Shown here: in pieces, positions 26,656 to 36,234 of the stretch
Numbering within the stretch: position 1 is the stretch's first letter
Layout: every line of letters starts with the position of its first letter
Source: Methylophaga nitratireducenticrescens
GTDB lineage: Bacteria; Pseudomonadota; Gammaproteobacteria; Nitrosococcales; Methylophagaceae
Direction: 5' to 3'
Length of the DNA stretch: 64,000 bases
Assembly: GCF_000260985.4 (NCBI RefSeq)
Contig: NC_017857.3
Coordinates: 806,001 to 870,000 of the forward strand
The notes under the pieces: model-generated
Databases searched by the model: none
What the model was told of the DNA's origin: nothing
The model's input: only the letters and a program-made list of their open reading frames with translations
Made by a program: the position numbers and the translations under genes

Positions 26656-27360
26656 ATGTATAAATTACTATGTAGTGTTTGTTTTGTGTTAAGTGCCAAT
26701 TTATTGACACTTACTGCGCAGGCTGACAATTTACAATCGTTGGCTGATGTGGAGCACACCGCATTCACCTATACTTTAGCTCAGGCGCAGACTCGATTTA
26801 ACAATCCTCAGGTCAGTGTCACACCATTAGATAAACGGTTACGCTTGCAGCATTGTGAAAAAGGACTGGAAGCATTCAGTAATCGGGATATCGCAACTGC
26901 CGGTAATGTGACTGTGGGTGTGCGCTGTCAGGAGCCTGTGGCCTGGACAGTTTATATTCCTTTACAAATCAAAGTAATGCGGCCCATGGTGGTGATTGCC
27001 CGACCCGTTTCAGCAAATCATGTTTTAACGAAACAGGATTTGCGGATTGAGCAACATGATATTGGCAAGCTTCGGCAAGGCTATATGGCAAATATTGCCG
27101 CTGTGGTGGGACAGCAAGTTAAATATTCACTGGGCTTGGGCACGGTTATCCAGAAAAATCATCTGCGGCCACTGAATATCGTAAAAAGAGGTGAGTCTAT
27201 TGTGCTGGTGGCTAGTGCGGGAACCATGGAGGTCAGAATGCAGGGTACAGCGATGTCTGATGCCAGCCTGGGAGATCGCGTTCGTGTGAAAAACCTCTCC
27301 TCAGAGAGAGTTGTCGAAGGCGTAGTAGATGGTCCAGGGGTGGTACGCGTTACAATGTGA
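26656..27360 (+). CDS. flgA: Flagellar P-ring assembly chaperone FlgA
   Basis: Periplasmic FlgA (234 residues from the chosen start), which assists assembly of the flagellar P ring. It has a signal peptide (...LLTLTAQAD), the central AFV-type block LTKQDLRIEQHDIGKL and the C-terminal SAF domain ending GDRVRVKNLSSERVVEGVVDGPGVVRV. The start at 26656 is chosen for GGAGGA six bases upstream; the frame extends 20 codons further up. Confidence 0.93.
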   Translation: MYKLLCSVCFVLSANLLTLTAQADNLQSLADVEHTAFTYTLAQAQTRFNNPQVSVTPLDKRLRLQHCEKGLEAFSNRDIATAGNVTVGVRCQEPVAWTVYIPLQIKVMRPMVVIARPVSANHVLTKQDLRIEQHDIGKLRQGYMANIAAVVGQQVKYSLGLGTVIQKNHLRPLNIVKRGESIVLVASAGTMEVRMQGTAMSDASLGDRVRVKNLSSERVVEGVVDGPGVVRVTM

Positions 27361-27389
27361 AGAAAACTCTGGATCGAATCACATTATAT

Positions 27390-27416
27390 TAAAGTTTTTT
27401 CAATTCGTTCCGATAA
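27390..27416 (+). promoter_or_regulatory. Sigma-28 (FliA) promoter of flgM
   Basis: TAAAGTTT, 11 bases, then TCCGATAA: all positions but one match the FliA consensus TAAAGTTT-N11-GCCGATAA. It lies 31 bases upstream of flgM, which FliA is known to control in other bacteria as a feedback loop. Confidence 0.9.
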
Positions 27417-27446
27417 AACGTATAGAACCAATATGGAGACATTTTT

Positions 27447-27761
27447 ATGTCGGATATTAATAATATAAAACCACCCACACAGGGTGGTATCAACTCGACG
27501 CGAATCGTCAATGTTGAAGATAAACAACGTATAGAAACCGCATCAAATCAGGTCAAATCCAGTGGTGATAGCTCAACGGACAAGATCAGTCTGACAACCA
27601 CGGCAACACAACTGCAATCCCTGCAACAGGAAATTGCTGCTTTGCCTGTAGTGGATGAACAAAAAGTGGCTGCTTTACGTGCAGCTATTGAAGATGGAAG
27701 CTATCAGGTTGATAGTCAAAAGTTGGCACGGAACATGATTGATTTTGAGGGTAACCTATAA
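27447..27761 (+). CDS. flgM: Anti-sigma-28 factor FlgM
   Basis: FlgM (104 residues) binds FliA until the hook is complete and is then exported. The N-terminal half is low-complexity and disordered, as usual. The C-terminal helical part (DKISLTTTATQLQSLQQEIAALPVVDEQKVAALRAAIEDGSYQVD...LARNMIDFE) is the FliA-binding region. The sigma-28 promoter is just upstream, and flgN follows 15 bases later. Confidence 0.93.
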   Translation: MSDINNIKPPTQGGINSTRIVNVEDKQRIETASNQVKSSGDSSTDKISLTTTATQLQSLQQEIAALPVVDEQKVAALRAAIEDGSYQVDSQKLARNMIDFEGNL

Positions 27762-27776
27762 AAAAGGAACCTTCAC

Positions 27777-28265
27777 ATGGCTATGTCACCCGGACAGCAG
27801 TTGCACAGCGTTTTACAGTCTGAACTCAATATTGCCAAACAGTTAGCTGAGTTACTGGTCGCGGAGCGTCAAGCTCTTGCTCTATCAGATATCGTTAACA
27901 TCACCGATATTAATACTAAAAAACAGCCGTTAATCATGAAGCTCGAACAGCATAGCCGTCAACGGGATGCGGTATTAACCTCTACGGGCTTTCCTACCGG
28001 TAAACAAGGTCTCGAAGCGTTCATTGATAACCAAACTGAAGATGACGCATTGGCGTTAACGTTGTTGATAAAAAATCTAAAAGCCGTGGCCAAAGTCTGC
28101 CAGCAAAAAAATCAGGTTAATGGTGGCATCGTCAGTATTAACCGCCAATATCTGCAACGCGCTATCTCTGTTCTTCGGGGGCGGGATCCAGAATCGAGTG
28201 CTTATGGCCCGGGTGGTGAATATACCAGTGCTGTGGTTCGACAGCCGCTTATAGGACGTGTCTGA
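27777..28265 (+). CDS. flgN: Flagellar export chaperone FlgN
   Basis: A 162-residue, mostly helical protein in the flgM-flgN position. FlgN chaperones the hook-filament junction proteins FlgK and FlgL. Sequence match is by the FlgN pattern LHSVLQSELNIAKQLAELLVAERQAL and by context; FlgN proteins diverge quickly. An AAAAAGGA ribosome site lies upstream. Confidence 0.88.
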   Translation: MAMSPGQQLHSVLQSELNIAKQLAELLVAERQALALSDIVNITDINTKKQPLIMKLEQHSRQRDAVLTSTGFPTGKQGLEAFIDNQTEDDALALTLLIKNLKAVAKVCQQKNQVNGGIVSINRQYLQRAISVLRGRDPESSAYGPGGEYTSAVVRQPLIGRV

Positions 28266-28295
28266 TCCTAGGTGGGTATGAAAGATTATCAAGTC

Positions 28296-29309
28296 CTAAG
28301 GCGCTTCACACCACTGGGCTAACAGGTTTACCCATACCGGGTCATCGTTAAGGCAAGGTATCAATTTTAGTGAACGACCACCTGCCTCGATAAACACTTC
28401 CTCAGCTCGAATCGCAATTTCCTCAAGAGTTTCCAGGCAGTCCGTCACAAATGCAGGACACATGACTAAAACGTTTTTTGTACCGTTTTGTGCAAGTTCA
28501 ATTAAACGATCTTCAGTGTTAGGCCCCAGCCATTTGGCTCGGCCCAGGCGGGACTGAAAAGCGACTGAGTAATTGTCTGGATTAAGTTGGGCCTTTTCGG
28601 CAAAAGCAGCCGTTGTGGTCATCACCTGATGTCGGTAACAGGTGGCATGCGCCACATGTGGCTTATTGCAACAATCGGCCTGTTTAAGACAATGTTGCCC
28701 ACTGGGATCGCGTTTCAAAATGTGGGACTCAGGTAAGCCATGATAGCTGAACAGCAAATGGTCATGCTCTTCCATCAAATAGGGACGGGTTTGTTCAACC
28801 AGTGCATTGATATAGCCTTCTTCCTGATAGAAAGGTGGCTTGACCGTTAAGATAATATCCAGTTTATGCTTGGCTATGACGTGTTTGGCCATTTCAATAC
28901 AGGTCGTTACGGTACTGTCGGCAAAATGCGGATACAGCGGAATAAATAAAACCTCTTTAACTTCATCAGTCCTGGCAAGCTTTAGCAACCCCGCTTCAAT
29001 ACTGGGGTTTCCATACCGCATGGCAAGCTCCACCGGCATATCAACCTGCTGTTGAACGGCTTTATGTAATTTTTCAGATAATACAATCAGCGGTGAGCCG
29101 GTATCGGTCCATACACTCCGATACGCTTCTGCAGAGGCTTTTGGACGGGTAGGCAGAACAAAGGCACTGACAATAAACCGTCTTAGCAGCCAAGGCAGTT
29201 GGATCACGTAGGGATCCATCAGAAACTGATTTAAATAACGCCTAACGGAAGGGGCATCAGGCTGATCCGGTGAACCAAGATTTACTAATAAAACTGCACG
29301 TTGCGTCAT
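28296..29309 (-). CDS. hemH: Ferrochelatase
   Basis: HemH (337 residues) inserts Fe2+ into protoporphyrin IX, the last step of protohaem synthesis. The start MTQRAVLLVNLGSPDQPDA, the HIS-Gly motif FSYHGLPESH and the C-terminal PAFVTDCLETLEEI block with the metal-site Glu are intact. It ends 8 bases after the epimerase gene, so the two are probably co-transcribed. Confidence 0.96.
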   Translation of the reverse strand: MTQRAVLLVNLGSPDQPDAPSVRRYLNQFLMDPYVIQLPWLLRRFIVSAFVLPTRPKASAEAYRSVWTDTGSPLIVLSEKLHKAVQQQVDMPVELAMRYGNPSIEAGLLKLARTDEVKEVLFIPLYPHFADSTVTTCIEMAKHVIAKHKLDIILTVKPPFYQEEGYINALVEQTRPYLMEEHDHLLFSYHGLPESHILKRDPSGQHCLKQADCCNKPHVAHATCYRHQVMTTTAAFAEKAQLNPDNYSVAFQSRLGRAKWLGPNTEDRLIELAQNGTKNVLVMCPAFVTDCLETLEEIAIRAEEVFIEAGGRSLKLIPCLNDDPVWVNLLAQWCEAP

Positions 29310-29317
29310 GATAATTA

Positions 29318-30232
29318 TTATTTTGAGTCAGAAGAATTAAGCACGTCGTTCAGCGCGCTCTGGATATCAGTATAGAGAAATTCAAAGCCGGCAGCTTGAG
29401 CTTTTTCCGGGATTGCACGTTGCCCACCCAGTAATAAATCAGCCATCTCTCCCATTGATGCTTTCAGTACGCAGGACGGAACCCGGAAGAAAGCTGGACG
29501 GTTTAGCGTTTTGGCAAGTGCTTTGCTGAATTGCTGATTGCTTACCGGACGAGGAGCTGCGCCATTATAAACACCAGTAAGCGAGCGATTTTCAGCCAGA
29601 AATAAAAATAACCTACAGATATCATCGAGATGAATCCATGGCATGTACTGCTGGCCGTCACTTATTGGTCCACCCAAACCCATTTTGAAGGGCAGCGTCA
29701 TTTTGCTCAGAAAGCCACCATTCGGGGCCACTACTAATCCCGTGCGAACGATAGCGACCCGGATTCCAAGCGATTCTGCAGACAAAGCGGCTTGTTCCCA
29801 TTGTTCGCATAATTCATGGCTGAACTCTGGTTTGAAGCTACTACTTTCTGTAACAATCGTATCCTCCTGGTTTCCATACCAGCCTACTGCTGAGCCACTG
29901 ATAAAACTATGGGGGAGGTTGGAGCGTTTGGACAATTTATCTATCAGCTCACGTGTATAGTCGACCCGGCTTTTCACTAATATTTGCTTACGGGCATCGC
30001 TCCAGCGTTTATCAACAATCGGTGCGCCGGCCAGATTAATGACCACATCGATATGCTGATCTGCCGGTATTGAATCGACGGATTCAAAACACTGCACCTG
30101 GGAACCAAGTATTTTTGCTGCTTTCTGACAATTACGACTTAATGCAAAAACTGTCTCACCATTGTTTAAAAGTCTTTGACACAGCGCCTGGCCGATGAGT
30201 CCTGTTGCACCGGTGATTAAAAAAGCCGCCAT
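29318..30232 (-). CDS. TIGR01777-family NAD-dependent epimerase (YfcH-like)
   Basis: A 304-residue short-chain-dehydrogenase-like protein with the Rossmann start AFLITGATGLIGQALCQRL, the segment NLAGAPI and the block SGSAVGWYG with the catalytic Tyr. The DUF1731 C-terminal domain (AFFRVPSCVLKASMGEMADLLLGGQRA) identifies the family. Its substrate is unknown. It lies directly upstream of hemH on the same strand. Confidence 0.9.
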   Translation of the reverse strand: MAAFLITGATGLIGQALCQRLLNNGETVFALSRNCQKAAKILGSQVQCFESVDSIPADQHIDVVINLAGAPIVDKRWSDARKQILVKSRVDYTRELIDKLSKRSNLPHSFISGSAVGWYGNQEDTIVTESSSFKPEFSHELCEQWEQAALSAESLGIRVAIVRTGLVVAPNGGFLSKMTLPFKMGLGGPISDGQQYMPWIHLDDICRLFLFLAENRSLTGVYNGAAPRPVSNQQFSKALAKTLNRPAFFRVPSCVLKASMGEMADLLLGGQRAIPEKAQAAGFEFLYTDIQSALNDVLNSSDSK

Positions 30233-30343
30233 GATAAATTCCTTTGAATAGTTATGATTATTCCTTGTATAGAGTCATAACAGCTGGCAAAGTTTACCTA
30301 TAGTAGAGATAAACCTATTTAATGATGATTTAACAGGCCTTTG

Positions 30344-31288
30344 ATGCGTATTAAAGTTGGAATCAGTAGCTGTTTACTGGGTGAATCTGTGCGATTTGAT
30401 GGCGGACATAAACATTTACGTTTATGTACCGACAGTTTGTCGCGTTTTTTTGAATTTGTTGCTGAATGTCCTGAAGTGGGTATTGGTATGGGAATTCCTC
30501 GCAAACCCATTCGTCTCGTTGGTGATGTGGATGCACCACAGGCAGTTGCAGTGCATGATTATAATTTGAATTACACTGAAAAACTGACGGCTTTTGGCCA
30601 GCAAAAAGCCCATGAACACAGTGATTTATGTGGTTATATTTTTATGAAAAACTCACCGAGTTGTGGGTTGTTTCGAGTCAAGGTGTATCAGGAAAATGGG
30701 TATCCAGCAGCTGAAACAGGACGAGGATTGTATGCTGATGCATTAAAAAAAGCCCATCCATTGATGCCAATGGAAGAGTCCGGCAGATTGAATGATCCAT
30801 TATTACGTGAAAACTTTATTACCCGGGTTTTCGCCTATTATGATTGGAAACAGCTGGTTCGCGGCGGGTTAACTCACCATAAATTAATTAACTTTCATTC
30901 ACGATATAAATATTCTTTAATGGCTCATTCACCCAAACATTATGCCGAACTGGGACGGATGCTGGCGGATGCTGGAAAGCATGAGATTGAAGCTCTGGCA
31001 GAAGGTTATTTCACTGAGCTTATGACGGTTTTATCAAAAATAGCCTCCCGAAAAACACATACAAATGTATTAATGCACTTACAAGGCTATCTAAAGAAAA
31101 AGCTCTCAAGCGCAGAAAAGCAGGAACTTGCCGACATTATTAATCGTTATCGTACGGCAGAGTTACCATTGATAGTACCGATCACATTGTTAAAACATCA
31201 TTTCAATAATCATCCAAATGCTTACATTGTCAGACAGGCCTATCTGCAGCCATATCCTGATGCGTTGAGTCTGAGAAATGCGATATAA
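30344..31288 (+). CDS. DUF523 (TudS-like) + DUF1722 protein, YbgA-like fusion
   Basis: A 314-residue two-domain protein. The N-terminal DUF523 domain carries the Cys of SSCLLGE, AECPEV and NSPSCG; this domain family includes TudS, a [4Fe-4S] thiouracil desulfurase, so an iron-sulphur desulfurase role is possible. The C-terminal half (about 190-310) is DUF1722 (LINFHSRYKYSLMAHSPKHYAELGR). The same fusion is often found beside photolyase or this SDR epimerase. The start is the ATG at 30344 rather than the preceding TTG, with AGG upstream. Confidence 0.88.
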   Translation: MRIKVGISSCLLGESVRFDGGHKHLRLCTDSLSRFFEFVAECPEVGIGMGIPRKPIRLVGDVDAPQAVAVHDYNLNYTEKLTAFGQQKAHEHSDLCGYIFMKNSPSCGLFRVKVYQENGYPAAETGRGLYADALKKAHPLMPMEESGRLNDPLLRENFITRVFAYYDWKQLVRGGLTHHKLINFHSRYKYSLMAHSPKHYAELGRMLADAGKHEIEALAEGYFTELMTVLSKIASRKTHTNVLMHLQGYLKKKLSSAEKQELADIINRYRTAELPLIVPITLLKHHFNNHPNAYIVRQAYLQPYPDALSLRNAI

Positions 31289-31466
31289 ACTGTTTAATAA
31301 AACGAAAATCACAGTAAATGGAAATGATTACATGCAACGATAGCGTCGTAAATCCGTAATTAAAAAGAACGTTTTTGAAATAAGCAGCAGTCGAAGTTTA
31401 TGGTGAAGCGAAGTTGTATCATTTTCTAAAAATGGTTGAGATTAAAGCCGCTTCGGGATATCAGAT

Positions 31467-32456
31467 ATGCAGCGTAGGGATTTATTAAAGCTCGGTTTAT
31501 TAAGTGCCGTTAGCAGTAAAACTTCAGCGATAAGCCAAACGGCATTGACTGGTCTGGTGTTGGATCCCGGTTTTGCCAACCATCATATTATGCCCCAACA
31601 TCCAGAATCCCCTGCCAGATATAAACGTCTGCGGGATGAGCTGGAAGTCAGTGAGTTGCTATCCAAGGTCACATTGTTAAAACCCAAAAGCAAAATCGAA
31701 TCTGAATTATTGCTTATTCATTCAGCAAATCATGTAGCGTCAATAAAACGTCACGATCCAGACGCGCATCAAGCTGCAATGTTGGCCACAGGAGGCGTAC
31801 TGGTGGCGGTTGACGCAGTCTGTAAAGGTTTGCTGGATAATGCTTTTTGTGCTTCAAGACCACCAGGGCATCATGCAACCAATACAGGCAAAGAGGAAGG
31901 CTTTTGTTATTACAACCATGTCGCTATAGCGGCCCGCTATGCCCAGAAACGATATGGACTGAAGCGAATTCTGATTGTGGATTGGGATTATCATCACGGT
32001 AATGGCACAGAGTGGGCTTTTTATCATGATGCTTCGGTACTGTTTTTTTCAACGCATGATGCTGAAGCTTATCCCGGTACGGGGTCTCCAGAGAAAACCG
32101 GCACAGGATCTGGTAAAGGTTTTAATATAAATGTGCATTTACCTTGTGGTTCCGGGGATGCAGAAATCATCTCTGCATTTGAAGAGAAACTGATTCCAGC
32201 GGTAACTGAATTTAAACCCGATTTGATACTGATATCAGCCGGGTTTGATAGCCGGGAAGAGGATTTGCTGGGGTGTTATAAAGTTTCCGATCAAGGTTTT
32301 ATCCAACTGACGGAGATCATGCTGCGGCTTGCTAAACAGCACTGTGATGGCAAACTGGTTTCGGTACTGGAAGGGGGCTACAACCTGACAGGTAATGCCA
32401 AGGCCAGTGTGTCGCATTTGAAAACCTTGATGCAGATAGTTTCATCCGCCGAATAA
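31467..32456 (+). CDS. Histone-deacetylase-superfamily hydrolase with Tat-type signal
   Basis: A 329-residue class II-type HDAC-like amidohydrolase. The zinc and catalytic residues sit in RPPGHHATNTGKEEGFC, ILIVDWDYHHGNGTEW and SAGFDSREED; EGGYN closes the site. Such bacterial enzymes deacetylate small acetylated amines or polyamines. Unusually for the family it begins MQRRDLLKLGLLSAVSS, a twin-arginine export signal, so it probably works in the periplasm. It ends about 105 bases before rpfF. Confidence 0.88.
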   Translation: MQRRDLLKLGLLSAVSSKTSAISQTALTGLVLDPGFANHHIMPQHPESPARYKRLRDELEVSELLSKVTLLKPKSKIESELLLIHSANHVASIKRHDPDAHQAAMLATGGVLVAVDAVCKGLLDNAFCASRPPGHHATNTGKEEGFCYYNHVAIAARYAQKRYGLKRILIVDWDYHHGNGTEWAFYHDASVLFFSTHDAEAYPGTGSPEKTGTGSGKGFNINVHLPCGSGDAEIISAFEEKLIPAVTEFKPDLILISAGFDSREEDLLGCYKVSDQGFIQLTEIMLRLAKQHCDGKLVSVLEGGYNLTGNAKASVSHLKTLMQIVSSAE

Positions 32457-32561
32457 TTTTTGTGATTAACGGCACAGTTCGTGCTAATCCTTAATTGAAA
32501 CATTTTAGTGACAAATATCAGTCACTTGTTGATTGGCAGCCCAAGCCCTTTTAAGGAGAAA

Positions 32562-33452
32562 ATGATGAACGCTGTTGTTAAACTCAGAGATGAGAACGAG
32601 GCTGGTCTAGACCAGAATCAAGGAAAGCAATATCAACATCTGAATACCTATTATGACCCGACCTATAAGATTGGCTGGTTCATGATGAATGCTGCTCCCA
32701 GACCATGTTTTACTCCTACCTTACTGAATGAACTTTCGGATTATCTGGCAAATGTAAAAGCTGAGATGCAACAGAGTAATCATGAAAAATATGATTTTCT
32801 GGTTGTGGGTTCCAGTGTTGATGGTGTGTTTAATCTGGGAGGGGATTTAAACCTGTTTACCTCACTGATTGAAAAACGTGACCGTGAAGCCTTGCTGGCC
32901 TATGCCATTCATTGCGTTGATATCCTCTATGACAATATGTTCCATTTTGATTGTGACCTGACCACCGTCAGTCTGATTCAGGGGGATGCATTGGGGGGTG
33001 GATTTGAAGCGGCCTTATCGAGCAATATTATTATTGCTGAGCGGGGGGTGAAATTAGGCCTGCCGGAAGTGTTGTTTAATCTGTTTCCTGGAATGGGAGC
33101 TTATACATTGTTATCCCGAAAAGTCGGGGCGGCAAATGCTGAAAAAATGATTCTGTCGGGTGCTTTATATACCGCAGAAGAGCTTTATGAAATGGGCGCG
33201 ATCGATATTTTGGCCGAAAAAGGTGAAGGCGAACTGGCTTTATACAAACATATTAAAGTCGCCAAAAAATCACCAAACAGCTATAAAGCGATGTCACGTA
33301 TTAAAGATTTATGTAATACCGTGAGCTATGAGGAGCTTGTAGCAATAGCCAATATCTGGGCGGATGCTGCTTTAAACCTTACCAGCAAGGATATCCGGAT
33401 GATGACGCGACTGGTCAATCGTCAGACTGCCAAGTCAAACGGCGAGGCGTAA
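32562..33452 (+). CDS. rpfF: Diffusible signal factor (DSF) synthase RpfF
   Basis: A crotonase-fold enzyme (296 residues) that makes cis-2-unsaturated fatty acid signals by dehydrating 3-hydroxyacyl-ACP and releasing the acid. It matches Xanthomonas RpfF along its length: VFNLGGDLNLF, QGDALGGGFEAALS with catalytic Glu149, and GLPEVLFNLFPGMGAY with Glu169, the pair that separates RpfF from ordinary enoyl-CoA hydratases. The start is set at 32562 after AAGGAG. It faces rpfC-rpfG, the sensor and output genes. Confidence 0.95.
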   Translation: MMNAVVKLRDENEAGLDQNQGKQYQHLNTYYDPTYKIGWFMMNAAPRPCFTPTLLNELSDYLANVKAEMQQSNHEKYDFLVVGSSVDGVFNLGGDLNLFTSLIEKRDREALLAYAIHCVDILYDNMFHFDCDLTTVSLIQGDALGGGFEAALSSNIIIAERGVKLGLPEVLFNLFPGMGAYTLLSRKVGAANAEKMILSGALYTAEELYEMGAIDILAEKGEGELALYKHIKVAKKSPNSYKAMSRIKDLCNTVSYEELVAIANIWADAALNLTSKDIRMMTRLVNRQTAKSNGEA

Positions 33453-33520
33453 TCTGGTTTCACCGCCACTTCTATTGTGAAATGAGATAAATTTATTAAT
33501 ATTTAAATAGACTAATTTGG

Positions 33521-33542
33521 CGAGATACATCGAGATGTCTCG
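33521..33542. terminator. Hairpin between convergent rpfF and rpfC
   Basis: CGAGATACATC and GATGTCTCG pair with one bulge around a 2-base loop, followed by TTCGTTT. The T-run is weak, so terminator function is likely but not certain. Confidence 0.5.
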
Positions 33543-33657
33543 TTCGTTTAGAATTTGCTTCACAAAACGTTCAGTGATGTGAGGCATTATCAGTCATAAC
33601 TCACAGTGCTGGAATTATCTTTAGCCACAGCGTCGTGATGAAAGATAAAAACAGGTA

Positions 33658-36234
33658 TTAATGATCCGCTTTTTGCGATTGCCCTTGAAGCTTAAGGGCA
33701 ACCTCTAATTCAGTCAGTGTTTGTGTAAAAGCATGTTCCAGTTTTTCGGTCAAAAGAAGTAATTCAGCAGAGCCAATATCGAAAGGTTTAAAAGACTCTC
33801 CCTGACGACAAAGCTCAGCAACTTTATTCGCACCTAATTCAGAAGATGAACCTTTCAAAGCATGAAGGCTTTCACGATAGGTCAGGTAATCATCATGGGC
33901 TGATTGCAGAATCAATTGCAGGTGTTTGGTGCCATCTTCTTTATAACCATTTAGCAAAAGCTGTAAAAAGGCTTCACCGCCCCCTAACTCGGAAAGTTCG
34001 AGCAAAACCTGATGGTCACACCATTGTTCTGAAGAAACTTTAGACTGGCCGCTTACTTTGCCAGGTTTTACATTGATTTGATGTTCCAGAGCCAGACGGG
34101 CTACGGATTCCAGCAATGAACGGGAATCTATTGGTTTGGTTAGAAACTCATTTGCTCCCGCTTCCAGACAACGTTGTTTAGCCTGAGGTGTCGCATCCGC
34201 CGTCAGTATGATAATCGGAATATCATGCCCAGTATCCATATAACGCATGGCGCGGATAACTTCGGTTCCGCTGTAATCCGGCATATTCATATCCAGAATC
34301 AGCATTTCAATACTGTCAATTTGTTGACTGAGAACATCCAGCGCCTGTTCGCCACTACTGGCCAGAATGACCTGATGTCCTGCATGGCGAAGAATACCTT
34401 CCAACACCTGCTGATTGACCAGGTTATCCTCTGCGATAAGAATATTTAAAGATTTAGCGTAAGATTGAGCTGCGTAGTGCTGAGCCAGGGTAATGACTTT
34501 TTCATCCTGAATGGCATGATTGCTCTGCGCCGCGTGGATGGCATTAAATAGAACAGGTTTTTCCTTAACATCATGCACAATGGAAATAAAATGATGGCGC
34601 AGTCTTGGATCCTGTTTACTGAAATCTGATGGATTCAACAGAATCAGTGCTGTATTGGCAAGTAAAGGTTCACCATGGATCATATTGGCAAATTGAATCG
34701 GATCGATGTCATGCATACAATCCTGATCAATCATAACGGTTTGATAAGGCGATTGCTCCTCTGCTGCTCGAATCAATACTGAAAATGCTTTGGCGGTGGT
34801 GTCTACATGTTGGTAATTCACTGACCAGTCATTGATAACAGGTTTAATAAGGTCATGCAGTGAATCGGTGCTTAAAATCAGCATAGGGCTCTCAGATAAA
34901 GTTAATTCATTTGGTTCATTGGCAGTGAAAGGCATTTCAAACCAGAACAGGGTGCCTTCACCCACTTCGCTGGTTACCCCAATTTCACCTCCCATCAGCT
35001 CAACCAGCTCTTTGGCGATAGTGGTGCCTAAACCGGTGCCACCTTTATTCAATGTATCAGGTGATATCTGCGTGAAGTCATCAAAGATACGTTGCAGAGC
35101 CTCCTGAGGGATGCCTATCCCGGTATCACTTATCTCAAAGCGGATCCACAAATTTTGATTTGATTTGTGTTGGATTGGTTGAGCTGAGAGTTTAACGGCA
35201 CCCTGATCAGTAAATTTAATACTATTACCGATAAGATTGATTAAAACTTGCCGTAGATGTTGTAAATCACCGTTTATCGAAAAGGGCAGAGCGGGATCAA
35301 TATAGCAATTAATGTGTAAGCCTTTACTGATTGCCATTGGCTTTTGCATGCCAATCACGCTGTTTAACAGTTGGTGTAAATCAAATTTTTTATCGCTGAT
35401 TAAAATCTTGCCAGCTTCGATTTTGGAGATATCTAAAACATTTTCAATCAGGCTGAGCAAAGTATGTGCTGACGTTTTCATGATTTTAACAAAATCATGT
35501 TGTTGCTTATTCAGCTGGGTCTCCGCCATCAGATCTGCAATACCAATTACCCCATTAAGCGGCGTACGTAATTCGTGAGACATATTGGCCAGAAATCGAC
35601 TTTTTGCTTCATTTGCCTGCTTTGACAAAGCAATTGCGACATGCAGTTTTTTGATCAGAAAAGCTGAATAAAGCGGAATGATAAGTAACAAAAACATCAG
35701 ACTGTAACCAAACGGTTCATGCTGAGAGTGCTGCCAATATTCCCCATTTATAATGGCATACGAAAAACCCAGAATACCCACTATCAGCGAGATATATAGG
35801 TAATTCACGCCATAACGGAAACCATTACCCAAAATCACCCATAGATATAAAACGAACAAAAAGACACTCTGCTCACCCGCGATCAACATAACAACTGATA
35901 GTGCAGTCAAATCCAGCAAAATACCACAGACCCTTCTGATGGGGGATGGCCTTGGGTTGAGAATCAAAGCGACTGCAATGACAACTGCCAGTAAGTAATA
36001 GACCAACGTAATCAGACTTGGCAGGCTGTCAATATTTTCTGAGAAAGTTCTGTCAGTGCCCCATGGCAGACAAAAATAAATTAATAAAGCAATACCCAAA
36101 GTCAGTCGGATTTTGATCGCTTGTTCGGGTTCGCTGTCACCCGTTTTGGGTATTTTGTCTAAAAACCGGCTGAGCAGATTTTTTTGCTGGGGCTGTGCAT
36201 AACGATCATTCATTGCTGGAGATTTAATCAGCAT
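33658..36234 (-). CDS. rpfC: RpfC: hybrid histidine kinase DSF sensor
   Basis: A protein of about 858 residues: roughly five membrane helices near the N-terminus (the RpfC sensor region), then HisKA with the phospho-accepting His in FLANMSHELRTPLNG, HATPase, a receiver (LILDMNMPDYSG) and a C-terminal HPt domain (LHALKGSSSELG). RpfC binds DSF and relays phosphate to RpfG. The start is uncertain: ATG 36234 overlaps the rpfG stop and would couple the two genes, ATG 36213 is also possible, and neither has a clear ribosome site. Confidence 0.93.
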   Translation of the reverse strand: MLIKSPAMNDRYAQPQQKNLLSRFLDKIPKTGDSEPEQAIKIRLTLGIALLIYFCLPWGTDRTFSENIDSLPSLITLVYYLLAVVIAVALILNPRPSPIRRVCGILLDLTALSVVMLIAGEQSVFLFVLYLWVILGNGFRYGVNYLYISLIVGILGFSYAIINGEYWQHSQHEPFGYSLMFLLLIIPLYSAFLIKKLHVAIALSKQANEAKSRFLANMSHELRTPLNGVIGIADLMAETQLNKQQHDFVKIMKTSAHTLLSLIENVLDISKIEAGKILISDKKFDLHQLLNSVIGMQKPMAISKGLHINCYIDPALPFSINGDLQHLRQVLINLIGNSIKFTDQGAVKLSAQPIQHKSNQNLWIRFEISDTGIGIPQEALQRIFDDFTQISPDTLNKGGTGLGTTIAKELVELMGGEIGVTSEVGEGTLFWFEMPFTANEPNELTLSESPMLILSTDSLHDLIKPVINDWSVNYQHVDTTAKAFSVLIRAAEEQSPYQTVMIDQDCMHDIDPIQFANMIHGEPLLANTALILLNPSDFSKQDPRLRHHFISIVHDVKEKPVLFNAIHAAQSNHAIQDEKVITLAQHYAAQSYAKSLNILIAEDNLVNQQVLEGILRHAGHQVILASSGEQALDVLSQQIDSIEMLILDMNMPDYSGTEVIRAMRYMDTGHDIPIIILTADATPQAKQRCLEAGANEFLTKPIDSRSLLESVARLALEHQINVKPGKVSGQSKVSSEQWCDHQVLLELSELGGGEAFLQLLLNGYKEDGTKHLQLILQSAHDDYLTYRESLHALKGSSSELGANKVAELCRQGESFKPFDIGSAELLLLTEKLEHAFTQTLTELEVALKLQGQSQKADH

